Below are positions 46,469 through 54,922 of a stretch of 64,000 nucleotides of DNA, piece after piece (position 1 is the stretch's first letter; every line of letters starts with the position of its first letter). The translations under genes and the position numbers were made by a program. A model generated the notes under the pieces. The model did not search any database, had not been told where the DNA came from, and was given only the letters and a program-made list of their open reading frames with translations. This DNA comes from JARRNE01 sp963824085 (GTDB lineage: Bacteria > Pseudomonadota > Gammaproteobacteria > Chromatiales > Chromatiaceae). The stretch is from NCBI GenBank assembly GCA_963824085.1, contig CAWGNT010000017.1, forward strand, positions 1-64,000, in the 5' to 3' direction.

Positions 46469-46744
46469 ATGAGGCTTAATATCACCGCGTTCTCTTTGAC
46501 TGCCGCGCTGGTTTGGGGCGGTGCGATTCTTGCCGTCGGGGTGGCGAGCCTGTTCTCGCCAAACTACGGCCGCGCATTTCTCGAGCTCGCCGCCTCAATA
46601 TATCCGGGCTACCAACCGGGGCCCTCGCTGGGATCTGTCGTAATCGGGACGCTTTACGGGTTGGTCGACGGCGCGATCGGGGGCGCGGTCTTCGCCTGGC
46701 TTTACAACGTGCTGTCGCGGTGGCTCCCCGGCTCAGCGGCGTGA
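46469..46744 (+). CDS. Small two-helix membrane protein, holin-like family
   Basis: A 91-residue protein with two membrane segments: AFSLTAALVWGGAILAVGVA and VIGTLYGLVDGAIGGAVFAW, separated by a short loop (NYGRAFLELAASIYPGYQPG). The family is often annotated as bacteriophage holin but is found alone in chromosomes, and no phage gene is nearby here. GGGAGG at 46459-46464 supports ATG 46469. It precedes the carbonic anhydrase gene by 26 bases, so the two may be co-transcribed. Confidence 0.72.
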   Translation: MRLNITAFSLTAALVWGGAILAVGVASLFSPNYGRAFLELAASIYPGYQPGPSLGSVVIGTLYGLVDGAIGGAVFAWLYNVLSRWLPGSAA

Positions 46745-46770
46745 CGACACTGCGGTAGGGCGACGAGCAA

Positions 46771-47403
46771 ATGATCTCGGCACTGGAAGCACTCGATCGG
46801 CTGCGCGAGGGGAACCGCCGCTTCGTCTCGGGTGTTCGCAGCCTCGATACGCTGATGAGCCAGACGCGGCGCAGCGAGCTCCTGGCGAGCCAGTCTCCGT
46901 TCGCGGTGGTCCTTGGCTGCTCGGACTCGCGGGTACCTGTCGAGATGATCTTCGACCACGGCTTGGGCGACCTGTTCGTGATTCGCGTCGCCGGCAACAT
47001 CTGTGCCCCGTCCCAGGTGGGCAGCGTCGAGTTCGCCGCGGAGCGGTTCGGGACCAGGCTCGTCGTCGTTCTGGGCCATACGCGGTGCGGAGCCGTCCAG
47101 GCGACCCTGGAGGAGCTTCAACGGCCAACCGAAAACCAGTCGCGGAACCTGCGCTCGATCGTCGACCGCATTCGGCCGTCGGTGGAGGGGCTGCTGGTGA
47201 CTGAGCTAAGGCACGAGCGAGCTGCCCTGGCGCTGCAGGCGATTCGGGCCAACGTGCGTGTCTCTGCGAATCATCTGCGGCACGGATCGGATCTCCTGGA
47301 GCAGCTTATCCAGAAGGATGGGCTTCTGATCGTGGGTGCTGAGTATTCGCTGGAGACTGGGGAGGTCGATTTCTTCGACGGGCTACCCGGATCCGGCCAG
47401 TAG
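46771..47403 (+). CDS. Beta-class carbonic anhydrase
   Basis: A 210-residue enzyme with the zinc ligands Cys50 in VVLGCSDSRVP (with Asp52 and Arg54 of the switch) and His103 and Cys106 in VVLGHTRCGAV. The N-terminal EALDRLREGNRRFVSG and the C-terminal LIVGAEYSLETGEVDFF complete the family pattern. It interconverts CO2 and bicarbonate in the cytoplasm. The start at ATG 46771 fits the family and lies 26 bases after the holin-like gene. Confidence 0.9.
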   Translation: MISALEALDRLREGNRRFVSGVRSLDTLMSQTRRSELLASQSPFAVVLGCSDSRVPVEMIFDHGLGDLFVIRVAGNICAPSQVGSVEFAAERFGTRLVVVLGHTRCGAVQATLEELQRPTENQSRNLRSIVDRIRPSVEGLLVTELRHERAALALQAIRANVRVSANHLRHGSDLLEQLIQKDGLLIVGAEYSLETGEVDFFDGLPGSGQ

Positions 47404-47842
47404 GAGCATGCGCAAGACAGTTAGCGGCCGCGGCGTGACGCCCGTCGGGCCGACGGAGGCAGCTCTCCGGACGCAAGGGCGCGCATAGTGAGCACTGAAC
47501 GGCTACCGCTCAACGCTCGCGTTGTTCTTGGCGCTTGTCCTGTCGGCGACACATGCCGTTCTCGTCTGGGGTCTTCGTTTTCCGTGGCCGAGCGACGCTG
47601 TGAATTAGTCCTGAGGGTTTGATAGGCCGCGCCGGGAGGCGCGGAAGATGGGGGCGCGCTGGGCGGGACACTCAGGGGAACCGGGCAAACCGGTGCTCAG
47701 GGTCTATATTCCTAACCGAAGCGGTAAAGAAAGGCCACTCGGCACAGGATCGCCGGATTTCGTGATCTTCCCCAGGGAAAACGCCAAGCAGCGGTCTGCC
47801 GCTTTCATCGAGCAGCGACATTTTGATGCGACGGAAGACATT
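47404..47842. other. Gap with a reverse-transcriptase-like scrap and a hydrophobic mini-ORF
   Basis: Near 47690-47740 the plus strand reads VLRVYIPNRSGKERPLG, resembling the RT0/RT1 start of group II intron reverse transcriptases, but no more of that protein follows. At 47495-47608 a 37-codon frame encodes a signal-like NGYRSTLALFLALVLSATHA stretch but has only a CTG start. Neither is a supportable gene. Confidence 0.4.
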
Positions 47843-48313
47843 ATGCCCACTTACGTGCCGAGCAACCCGACGCGAACTGCTTCAACCCTGGCCGCGTACA
47901 CCGAGGCGGCAAAGCAGCCCGTCAAGCAAGCACTCCTCTCCCGAGGCGTGCCGATGCAGGGCGCGCAGCAGTTCTTGGCAGGACAAGTCGTCACGAACCC
48001 GGGTGACCGGCAGCACCTCGCTCGAATCATCGATACGCTGGTCGCGGAGCAAACGCCAAGTGCGGTCGCGCTGCTCTTGCCGGCCGTGCAGGCGGCGCGG
48101 GAGGCCGTCCGTGCGACGTGTGGCAGGCAAAAGCTGCATCAGCTAGGCTTGTCCGCGGTGGGTGGTCACGAGCTTTCTGCCGGACTGCCCGTCACCCGCG
48201 CAGAAGACCGTCGGATTCTGGGCCTCGCCGCGATCGCTGCTCTTGGCGGGCAGCATTCCGCCCACCCCGGCGCCGTGAACTTTGCGATGTGCGATGGGTC
48301 GGTCCGTTTTTGA
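47843..48313 (+). CDS. Miniature DUF1559-like protein of unknown function
   Basis: A 156-residue protein. The first ~75 residues (MPTYVPSNPTRTASTLAAY, RGVPMQGAQQFLAGQVVT, LARIIDTLVAEQTPSAVA) match nothing I know. They run into LLLPAVQAAREAVRATC, QKLHQLGLSAVGGH and the C-terminal HPGAVNFAMCDGSVRF, the hallmark start and end motifs of DUF1559 proteins, which are abundant in planctomycetes. The prepilin-like N-terminus and the ~200-residue middle of that family are missing. GGAAGA at 47833-47838 is a weak ribosome site for ATG 47843. It may be a transferred remnant or a new short form. Confidence 0.6.
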   Translation: MPTYVPSNPTRTASTLAAYTEAAKQPVKQALLSRGVPMQGAQQFLAGQVVTNPGDRQHLARIIDTLVAEQTPSAVALLLPAVQAAREAVRATCGRQKLHQLGLSAVGGHELSAGLPVTRAEDRRILGLAAIAALGGQHSAHPGAVNFAMCDGSVRF

Positions 48314-48419
48314 CCCGCGGAATACATCCGTTGTTTGTCGCATAGGCGCTCAATCACGGTTCTGAGGGGACGCGTAGCTGCCTCCGTCGGTCAAACCAAT
48401 TGCAGGGAAAAGGAGTCTC

Positions 48420-49148
48420 ATGGGCATTACAAATAGGCAGTCGGGGACGAATGTGCACGAGGTCGCTGACGGGATCTACCGCATCAACACCCCGGTCCAG
48501 ATCGAAGGCGCCGGCGGGTTCTCGTTCAACCAGTACCTCATCGCGGACGATGAGCCCTTGCTCTTCCACACCGGTCCGCGAAAGATGTTTCCACTTGTGC
48601 GCGAAGCGGTCGCGAGCGTCTTGCCGGTCGAGACCCTTCGCTACATTGGCCTCTCTCATGTGGAGGCCGACGAGTGCGGCTCGCTCAACGAGTGGCTCGC
48701 CGCCGCTCCACGGTCCGTTCCTCTTTGCGGCTCGGTCGCAGCGATGGTGTCGATCGGCGACCTTGCGGATCGGGCGCCCCGGGCGCTCGCTGACGGAGAG
48801 CGGTTGTCGTTGGGCGAGCATTCGGTGCGTTGGCTCGACGTGCCCCACCTGCCGCATGCGTGGGAGTGCGGCTTTCTGACGGAGGAACGGTCCTCTACCT
48901 TGCTCTGCGGCGACCTTTTCACGCAGGGCGGCGCCGATCTTCCCGTCCTTACTGAGTCGGACATTCTTGGGCCGAGCGAGGCCTTCCGCCACGAGATGGA
49001 TTACTTCTCGCACACGAGGAACGCACGGGTCATGCTTGAGCGGCTCGCCGCGACTAACCCGACGACGCTTGCCTGCATGCACGGGAGCGCATGGCGCGGT
49101 GATGGGGCAAAGCTGCTCCGGGCGCTCGCGGATGCCCTGGCGGCATGA
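48420..49148 (+). CDS. MBL-fold oxygen-binding di-iron (ODP) protein
   Basis: A 242-residue metallo-beta-lactamase-fold protein of the flavodiiron/ODP subgroup: NQYLIADDEPLLFHTGPRKM, then the metal motif SHVEADECGSLNEWL (HxExD), LDVPHLPHAWECGFL, LLCGDLFTQGGADLP and a final ACMHGSAWRGDG. In flavodiiron proteins this domain binds a non-haem di-iron centre that reduces O2 or NO. The flavodoxin domain is missing here, so it may sense oxygen or need a separate electron donor. AGGAG at 48411-48415 supports ATG 48420. Confidence 0.85.
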   Translation: MGITNRQSGTNVHEVADGIYRINTPVQIEGAGGFSFNQYLIADDEPLLFHTGPRKMFPLVREAVASVLPVETLRYIGLSHVEADECGSLNEWLAAAPRSVPLCGSVAAMVSIGDLADRAPRALADGERLSLGEHSVRWLDVPHLPHAWECGFLTEERSSTLLCGDLFTQGGADLPVLTESDILGPSEAFRHEMDYFSHTRNARVMLERLAATNPTTLACMHGSAWRGDGAKLLRALADALAA

Positions 49149-49189
49149 GGTTCGGACGGCGCCGGCCGGTCGGAGTGCCGACCGCGTCC

Positions 49190-50155
49190 CTATGCCATGC
49201 GATTTCGCAGCCGCTCCTCACCAAAGGCACGGATGTTCTCGGCCACCTCGTCGATGAGACGCTGACGAGCGGCGCGGCTAGCCCAGGCGACGTGCGGTGT
49301 GACGATCAGATTGGGAATGTCGGCGGCGAGCAGGGGATTGCCGTCGCGCGGGGGCTCCGCGGTGAGCACGTCCACCGCCGCGCCGCCGATGGTGCCCTCA
49401 CGCAACGCGTCGGCCAGAGCATGCTCGTCGACGATGCCTCCGCGGGCGGTATTGACGAGGAGCGCGTCCTGCTTCATTAGCGCGAGCTCGGCGGCTCCGA
49501 TCAGGTTGCGGGTGTTCTCCGCCAGCGGGGTGTGGAGCGTCAGGATGTCGACCAGTGGCAAGAGCTCATCGAGGCGGAGACGGCCCGGCTGCGGCGCCCC
49601 GCCGGGACGCTGTGCGACCAGGACGCGCATGCCGAATGCCTCGGCGATGCGGCCCACGCTCCGGCCGAGCTCGCCGTAACCCACGATGCCGAGGGTGCGG
49701 CCGGCAAGCTCCTCGATCGGGAAGTCGAGCAGGCAGAATTGGCTGCTCCGCGCCCAGGCCCCTTCCCGGACCGCTTGGCGGTAATCGAGGAGCCGGGTGG
49801 CGTGGGCTAGGATCAGCGCGAAGACGTGCTGTACCACCGAGGCCGTGGCGTACCCGGTTACGTTGGAGACCGCGATCCCCAGCTCACGGGCAGCCACGAT
49901 GTCCACATTATTGGTCCCGGTGGCGGCGACGCACACCAGCCGCACGGCGGAGGCAGCGGCCAGGATGTCGCGGTCGAGCACGACCTTGTTGGTGACGACC
50001 ACTGCGGCGCCGCTGATGCGCTCCAGGATCTGCTCGGGGCCGGTGCGTTCGAAGCGATCCCAACGATCGCAGGCGGCGCTGAGCGCCGTGAGGTCGAGAT
50101 CGCCGCGGTCGATCGAGGCAAGGTCGAGGATCACGCCCTGCGGCGGTCGCGTCAA
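49190..50155 (-). CDS. D-2-hydroxyacid dehydrogenase (hydroxypyruvate/glycerate type)
   Basis: A 321-residue NAD(P)-dependent enzyme with LVCVAATGTNNVD, VSNVTGYATASVVQHVFAL, the dinucleotide loop LGIVGYGELGRSVGRIAEAF, the catalytic Arg in LVNTARGGIVDE, a Glu in the segment around DVLTAEPP and His in VTPHVAWASRAARQR. It most resembles glycerate or hydroxypyruvate reductases. It starts at TTG 50155 with AGGAG a few bases upstream on the minus strand. It is divergent from the large FAD/Fe-S dehydrogenase, which may oxidise a related hydroxyacid. Confidence 0.87.
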   Translation of the reverse strand: MTRPPQGVILDLASIDRGDLDLTALSAACDRWDRFERTGPEQILERISGAAVVVTNKVVLDRDILAAASAVRLVCVAATGTNNVDIVAARELGIAVSNVTGYATASVVQHVFALILAHATRLLDYRQAVREGAWARSSQFCLLDFPIEELAGRTLGIVGYGELGRSVGRIAEAFGMRVLVAQRPGGAPQPGRLRLDELLPLVDILTLHTPLAENTRNLIGAAELALMKQDALLVNTARGGIVDEHALADALREGTIGGAAVDVLTAEPPRDGNPLLAADIPNLIVTPHVAWASRAARQRLIDEVAENIRAFGEERLRNRMA

Positions 50156-50216
50156 TGTCTTCTCCTCTTGGCGGCCGGTGGTCTGTCAGCGGATTCTTCT
50201 GTGCCCACGCGGATCT

Positions 50217-50245
50217 TAACGACGGAGACCACAGAGCGCACAGAG
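50217..50245. repeat. Short-period phrase repeat (acagag units)
   Basis: Units of cggagac, cacagag and cgcacagagg lie in the divergent gap between the 2-hydroxyacid dehydrogenase and the large dehydrogenase. They match the phrases at 54365-54465. Confidence 0.55.
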
Positions 50246-50510
50246 GTGATGACCTTTCTGCCCATCGCTTGACTACCTTGCCCTACGCGATGTGTGGGGC
50301 GATACCGCCTAGACTCGGCCGAATTTGAGCCGCAAGGCTTCTTGCTGGCGGCTGGCTGCGTCGCCAGGATCTTGTCGTTTCTCCCTGCACGCGCGGGCCG
50401 GAAGACACACGGCAAGCCTCGGTAATTACACGGCATCCCGCTCCCAAGGAGCGGGATTGCAGTACCATTTGTGCGCTGCAAGAAATCCACGACCCCGCCC
50501 CGCTGTGCTT

Positions 50511-53500
50511 ATGACGACGTCCCCCAGACCGCGCATACGCGAGATCCCTTACAACTACACCTCCTTCTCGGATCGGGAGATTGTGATCCGCTTCCTCGGG
50601 CAGGAGATGTGGCAGCTGATCGAGGAGCTGCGCGGCACGCGGCGCACGGGGCGCTCCGCACGCATGCTGTTCGAGGTGCTGGGCGACATGTGGGTGGTCA
50701 CCCGCAATCCCTACCTCCAGGATGATTTGCTGGAAAACCTCAAGCGCCGGCGCCTGCTGCTTCAGGCGCTGACCCACCGGCTGGATCAGTTCGAGCTTAG
50801 GCTCAACAACAATGCGAAGGCCGCACGCCTGCTCGACGTGGCGCGGGGGGCCGTGGTGCGCTTCCGGAGCTGGTTCGACACCGAGCGGCGGCTGCGCGAG
50901 CAGGTGCGCAAGGCGCTGGCCGGGATCACCCGCCGCGACAACCTGGACTTCGGCGGTCTCGCCCGCGTTTCGCACGCCACGGATGCGACGGACTGGCGCG
51001 TCGAGCTTCCCTTCGTGGTCATCTCCCCGGACACGGAAGAGGAGATCGCCCCGATGGTGAAGGCGTGCATCGACTGCGGGCTGAGCCTGATCCCGCGCGG
51101 CGGCGGCACGGGCTACACGGGGTCGGCGGTACCCCTGACGGACCGCTGCGCAGTCATCAATACGGAAAAGCTGGAGGCCCTGTCCGAGGTCGAGCGCGTG
51201 AGCCTGCCGGAGGTCGCCGGTGAGGTGCCGACGGTGCGCTGCGGCGCCGGAGTGGTCACCCGCCGCGTCTCGGAGCTCGCAGAGCGCCACGGACTCGCGT
51301 TCGCGGTCGACCCGACCTCTCAGGACGCCTCCTGCATCGGCGGCAACATCGCCATGAACGCCGGCGGCAAGAAGGCGGTGCTGTGGGGAACGGCGCTCGA
51401 CAACCTGGCTTCTTGGCGCATGGTCACGCCGGACGCGGACTGGCTCGAGGTCGAGCGTTTGGGGCACAACCTGGGCAAGATCCACGAGCAGGAGACGGCG
51501 CGCTTTCGCATCACCCGCTTCGCACCTGACGGGGTCACCGCCAAGGGTGAGCCCGAGCTCCTGGAGATCCCGGGGCGCGCCTTCCGCAAGCTCGGGCTGG
51601 GCAAGGACGTGACGGACAAGTCCCTGGCCGGGCTGCCAGGGGTGCAGAAAGAGGGCTGCGACGGCCTGATCACCTCGGCGCGATTTGTCCTGCACCGCAT
51701 GCCGGAGCACGAGCGCACCGTCTGCCTGGAGTTCTTCGGGGCGGATCTGGCGCGAGCGGTGCCGGCCATCGTCGAGATCAAGGACTACGTGGAATCCCTG
51801 CCGGACGTCCAGATGGCAGGCCTGGAGCACCTGGACGAACGCTACGTTCGGGCCGTCAACTATGCGACCAAGGCGGCGCGGCGTGAGCAGCCGAAGATGG
51901 TGCTGATCGCCGACCTGGTGTCGGACGACGAGGACGCCGTGGCCCGGGTCGCCGCGGAGGCGGTACGGCTGGCACAGGCGCGCGACGGCGAGGGGTTCAT
52001 CGCCGTCAGCCCGGAGGCGCGGCGGCGCTTCTGGCTGGACCGTGCCCGCACCGCAGCCATCTCGCGCCACACCAACGCCTTCAAGATCAACGAGGACGTC
52101 GTCATCCCGCTCGACCGGCTAGCGGACTACAGCCGCGGTGTCGAGCGCATCAACATCGAGCAGTCCATCCAGAACAAGCTTCGCATCATGGACGCGGTGC
52201 TGGAGTACCTGGCGGGTGAAATGCCCGAGGCACGCGATCGGGAGCGCTACGGCGAGTCGGACGAGGCGGAGGCGATCCTGGCAGCGAAACGTGGTAGCGC
52301 CACCCAGGTGGTGCGCAAGGCCCGCAGCCGCTGGCTTTCGGTGCTTGAGAACCTGGATACCCCGGCCATGGAGCAGCTGGACCTGCTGGGTAAGGACGAG
52401 CGCTCAGAGGTGCTGGCGGGGGACACCCTGCTCGACATGATGCTGCGCAGGAGCCTGCGTCAGTCCTACACGGCGGAGGTGGGCGAGCGCCTGTGCGAGA
52501 TCTTCTCTGGCCAGGAAATGGCTCGGGTGCGCGAGCGCTTCGCGCAGATCCATGCCGAGGTCCGCGATGCACGCCTTTTCGTCGCCCTGCACATGCACGC
52601 GGGCGACGGCAACGTGCACACCAACATCCCGGTGCACTCCGCGAACTATGCCATGCTTCAGGAGGCCGACCGCGTGGTCGAGCGCATCATGGCGCTGGCT
52701 GTCACCCTGGGCGGAGTGATCTCGGGCGAGCACGGCATCGGCATTACCAAGATCCGCTATCTGGAGCGCGAGAAGCTGGATGCTTTCGCCGCTTACAAGG
52801 AGAAGGTTGATCCCCGGGGCCGCTTCAACCCGGGCAAGCTGATGGTCGGCTCGGGGCTCGACGGCGCATATACACCATCGCTCCGGCTGGTGCAGCAGGA
52901 GGCCATCATCCTGGAGGAGACCGAGCTTGGCGCCCTCAACGACGATGTCAAGCACTGCCTGCGCTGCGGCAAGTGCAAGCCGGTCTGCATGACCCATGTC
53001 CCGCGGGCGAACCTGCCCTACTCGCCGCGCAACAAGATCCTCGGCACCGGCCTCATCATCGAGGCCTTCCTGTACGAGGAGCAGACCCGCCGAGGGCTGT
53101 CCATGCGGCACTTCACGGAGATGAATGACGTTGCCGACCACTGCACCGTCTGCCACAAGTGTGCGCCCCCATGTCCGGTGAACATCGATTTCGGCGATGT
53201 CAGCGTGCGCATGCGCCGCATTCTGGTGGAGCGGGGAAAGAAGCGCTTCAGCCCGGGCGCCTGGGCGGCGATGCGCTTTCTGGATGCCACCGATCCCAGG
53301 GTCATCCGTGTCCTGCGCAAGGGTCTCGCCGAGTGGGGCTTCGCGGGTCTCAACATGGCACACGCGGGCGCACGCAGGCTGGGCCTTGTCCGCGGGCGTA
53401 AGGCGCAGCCGGGGGCAACTACCGGGAAGCCCGATCAAGTGGGACAGGTTCTCGATCTCGTGAGCCGGCCTATCCGGGTGGAGCTCCCCAAACAGACCTT

Positions 53501-54365
53501 CCGCCAGGTGCTGGCTCTGGAGGACGTGTCCCAGGTGCCGATCCTGCGAGATCCGGGAAAGGCACCGGACGACGCGGAGGCCGTGTTCTATTTTCCGGGC
53601 TGCGGCTCCGAACGGCTGTTCTCGGATATCGGGCTCGCGACCCTCGCCATGCTGTTCGAGCACGGCGCCCAGACAGTGCTTCCGCCCGGCTACCTCTGCT
53701 GCGGGTATCCCCAGAGCGCCGCTGGTTTGGAGGAGCGGGGCCGGCGCATCACCATGGAGAATAGGGTGCTCTTCCATCGGGTTGCCAACACCCTGAACTA
53801 CTTGGACATCCGCACCGTCGTCGTGTCCTGCGGCACCTGCATGGACCGTCTCCTGGAGTACGAGTTCGGACAGATCTTCCCCGGCTGCCGCCTGCTCGAC
53901 ATCCACGAGTACCTGATGGAGAAGGACCTGAGCCTGAAGGGTGTGTCGGGTGTTCAGTACCTCTACCACGACCCCTGCCACACGCCCATGAAGACCCACG
54001 CACCCATCCGGGTCGCGAGCCACCTCATGGGGCAGGAGGTGACCCTGTCCGATCGCTGTTGCGGCGAGGCCGGGACCCTGGGGACTGCCCGGCCCGACAT
54101 CGCCAACCAGTTGCGCTTCCGCAAGGAGGAGGAGCTACGCCGAGGGATCCGGGACCTCACGGGGAAGGACCGCGCCGACGGAGATGTCAAGCTGCTCACC
54201 GCCTGCCCGGCCTGTCAGCAAGGGCTAGCCAAGTATGCAGACGATACGGGTCTCAAGACCGACTACATCGTCGTCGAGCTCGCCAACCACATGCTCGGCC
54301 CCGGCTGGCGCGAGCGATTCCTGAACAAGGCCAGGAACGGCGGCATCGAGCGCGTGCTGCTCTGA
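50511..54365 (+). CDS. Very large FAD-linked oxidoreductase with two 4Fe-4S motifs and CCG domains (DUF3683 type)
   Basis: A 1284-residue protein. After a DUF3683-type N-terminus (PYNYTSFSDREIVIRFLG) come the FAD-binding PCMH domain (LIPRGGGTGYTGSAVPL, DPTSQDASCIGGNIAMNAGG), the FAD-oxidase C-terminal domain (LHMHAGDGNVHTNIPVH, SGEHGIGITKIRYLE), two ferredoxin motifs (CLRCGKCKPVC, CTVCHKCAPPCPVNID) and CCG domains (GYLCCGYPQSAAG, DRCCGEAGTLG). This is a GlcD/YdiJ-like layout fused with a GlcF-like half. It probably oxidises a D-2-hydroxyacid and passes electrons to quinone at the membrane face. ATG 50511 precedes the conserved N-terminus; the open frame from 50325 adds non-coding residues. 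Confidence 0.9.
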   Translation: MTTSPRPRIREIPYNYTSFSDREIVIRFLGQEMWQLIEELRGTRRTGRSARMLFEVLGDMWVVTRNPYLQDDLLENLKRRRLLLQALTHRLDQFELRLNNNAKAARLLDVARGAVVRFRSWFDTERRLREQVRKALAGITRRDNLDFGGLARVSHATDATDWRVELPFVVISPDTEEEIAPMVKACIDCGLSLIPRGGGTGYTGSAVPLTDRCAVINTEKLEALSEVERVSLPEVAGEVPTVRCGAGVVTRRVSELAERHGLAFAVDPTSQDASCIGGNIAMNAGGKKAVLWGTALDNLASWRMVTPDADWLEVERLGHNLGKIHEQETARFRITRFAPDGVTAKGEPELLEIPGRAFRKLGLGKDVTDKSLAGLPGVQKEGCDGLITSARFVLHRMPEHERTVCLEFFGADLARAVPAIVEIKDYVESLPDVQMAGLEHLDERYVRAVNYATKAARREQPKMVLIADLVSDDEDAVARVAAEAVRLAQARDGEGFIAVSPEARRRFWLDRARTAAISRHTNAFKINEDVVIPLDRLADYSRGVERINIEQSIQNKLRIMDAVLEYLAGEMPEARDRERYGESDEAEAILAAKRGSATQVVRKARSRWLSVLENLDTPAMEQLDLLGKDERSEVLAGDTLLDMMLRRSLRQSYTAEVGERLCEIFSGQEMARVRERFAQIHAEVRDARLFVALHMHAGDGNVHTNIPVHSANYAMLQEADRVVERIMALAVTLGGVISGEHGIGITKIRYLEREKLDAFAAYKEKVDPRGRFNPGKLMVGSGLDGAYTPSLRLVQQEAIILEETELGALNDDVKHCLRCGKCKPVCMTHVPRANLPYSPRNKILGTGLIIEAFLYEEQTRRGLSMRHFTEMNDVADHCTVCHKCAPPCPVNIDFGDVSVRMRRILVERGKKRFSPGAWAAMRFLDATDPRVIRVLRKGLAEWGFAGLNMAHAGARRLGLVRGRKAQPGATTGKPDQVGQVLDLVSRPIRVELPKQTFRQVLALEDVSQVPILRDPGKAPDDAEAVFYFPGCGSERLFSDIGLATLAMLFEHGAQTVLPPGYLCCGYPQSAAGLEERGRRITMENRVLFHRVANTLNYLDIRTVVVSCGTCMDRLLEYEFGQIFPGCRLLDIHEYLMEKDLSLKGVSGVQYLYHDPCHTPMKTHAPIRVASHLMGQEVTLSDRCCGEAGTLGTARPDIANQLRFRKEEELRRGIRDLTGKDRADGDVKLLTACPACQQGLAKYADDTGLKTDYIVVELANHMLGPGWRERFLNKARNGGIERVLL

Positions 54366-54751
54366 TAGTGAACCGCGGAGACACGGAGGGCGGCGAGGTT
54401 CGAGTAGGCAGCTACCGGTCTCCAGCCTCCAGCGACGAATAGGAACCGCAGAGTCGCAGAGGCGCTTCCACTTCGGTGCGCGTAGGGCCAAGCGACTTGG
54501 TCCTTCTGGGCTAGAGAGCGATCGCACTTCATTTTCGCCCTTTTGTTTTTTCCGGGCGGGAAGCAAGAAACGTCTAAGCTGCCGATATCGGCTGCCAGCG
54601 ACCGGTCTTGTTCTTTCTGACGGCCGTCCTCGTTTTCGACGGCCTCACCGAAGGAGCGCGCTAGTTCGACCTCGCGACCGATTAGTCCCCGTTATTCTCC
54701 CAGGCTGGAGGCTGGAGGCTGGAGGCTGGAGGCTGGAGGCTGGAGGATCAT
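54366..54751. other. Gap with phrase repeats and a heptamer array
   Basis: Contains gaaccgcggagacacggagg (54370) and gaaccgcagagtcgcagagg (54443) phrases, a T-rich stretch near 54535-54550, and the heptamer array at 54702-54746. No gene is visible. Confidence 0.6.
54702..54746. repeat. Heptamer tandem repeat, unit AGGCTGG
   Basis: Six perfect copies of aggctgg start at 54702, ending with a partial seventh. The array lies just past the stop of a small minus-strand gene (54752). A related array (CTGGCGG) is at 8307-8352. Confidence 0.9.
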
Positions 54752-54877
54752 TCAGTAATCCTCGGCGGAGATCTCGATCAGGGGGATGAAGCGGGGCTCC
54801 ATCCTGCCCTCGCTGCCGTCGGTGGCGACGGTCGCCAGCGTGACGGCGACGAGCAGACCCGCAATGGTGGGTTTCAC
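54752..54877 (-). CDS. Putative small exported protein (41 residues)
   Basis: On the minus strand a 42-codon frame starts at GTG 54877 and encodes KPTIAGLLVAVTLATVATDG, which looks like a signal peptide, then SEGRMEPRFIPLIEISAEDY before TGA at 54752. It lies 45 bases after the stop of the hypothetical gene 54923-55615 on the same strand and may share its message. I see no strong ribosome site and do not know the family, so this is a suggestion from the leader-like pattern only. Confidence 0.4.
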   Translation of the reverse strand: MKPTIAGLLVAVTLATVATDGSEGRMEPRFIPLIEISAEDY

Positions 54878-54922
54878 AGGATGACTTCTCTGAAAGTCGG
54901 TTTTGGAGTGGGGCGGGGCGCC

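Noticed and set aside
46469..46744. Prophage because of the holin-like gene
   Set aside because: No other phage gene or integrase is present, and this holin-like family occurs alone in chromosomes.
47495..47608. 37-codon hydrophobic frame as a small membrane protein
   Set aside because: Its only possible start is CTG and there is no ribosome site; recorded only in the gap description.
50283..52070. 595-codon open frame antisense to the same dehydrogenase
   Set aside because: Same reason; composition is His/Arg/Gly-rich and matches no family.
52404..54023. 539-codon open frame antisense to the large FAD/Fe-S dehydrogenase
   Set aside because: It is a codon-position shadow of the plus-strand gene in high-GC DNA with no domain pattern; the plus strand has complete FAD and Fe-S motifs.
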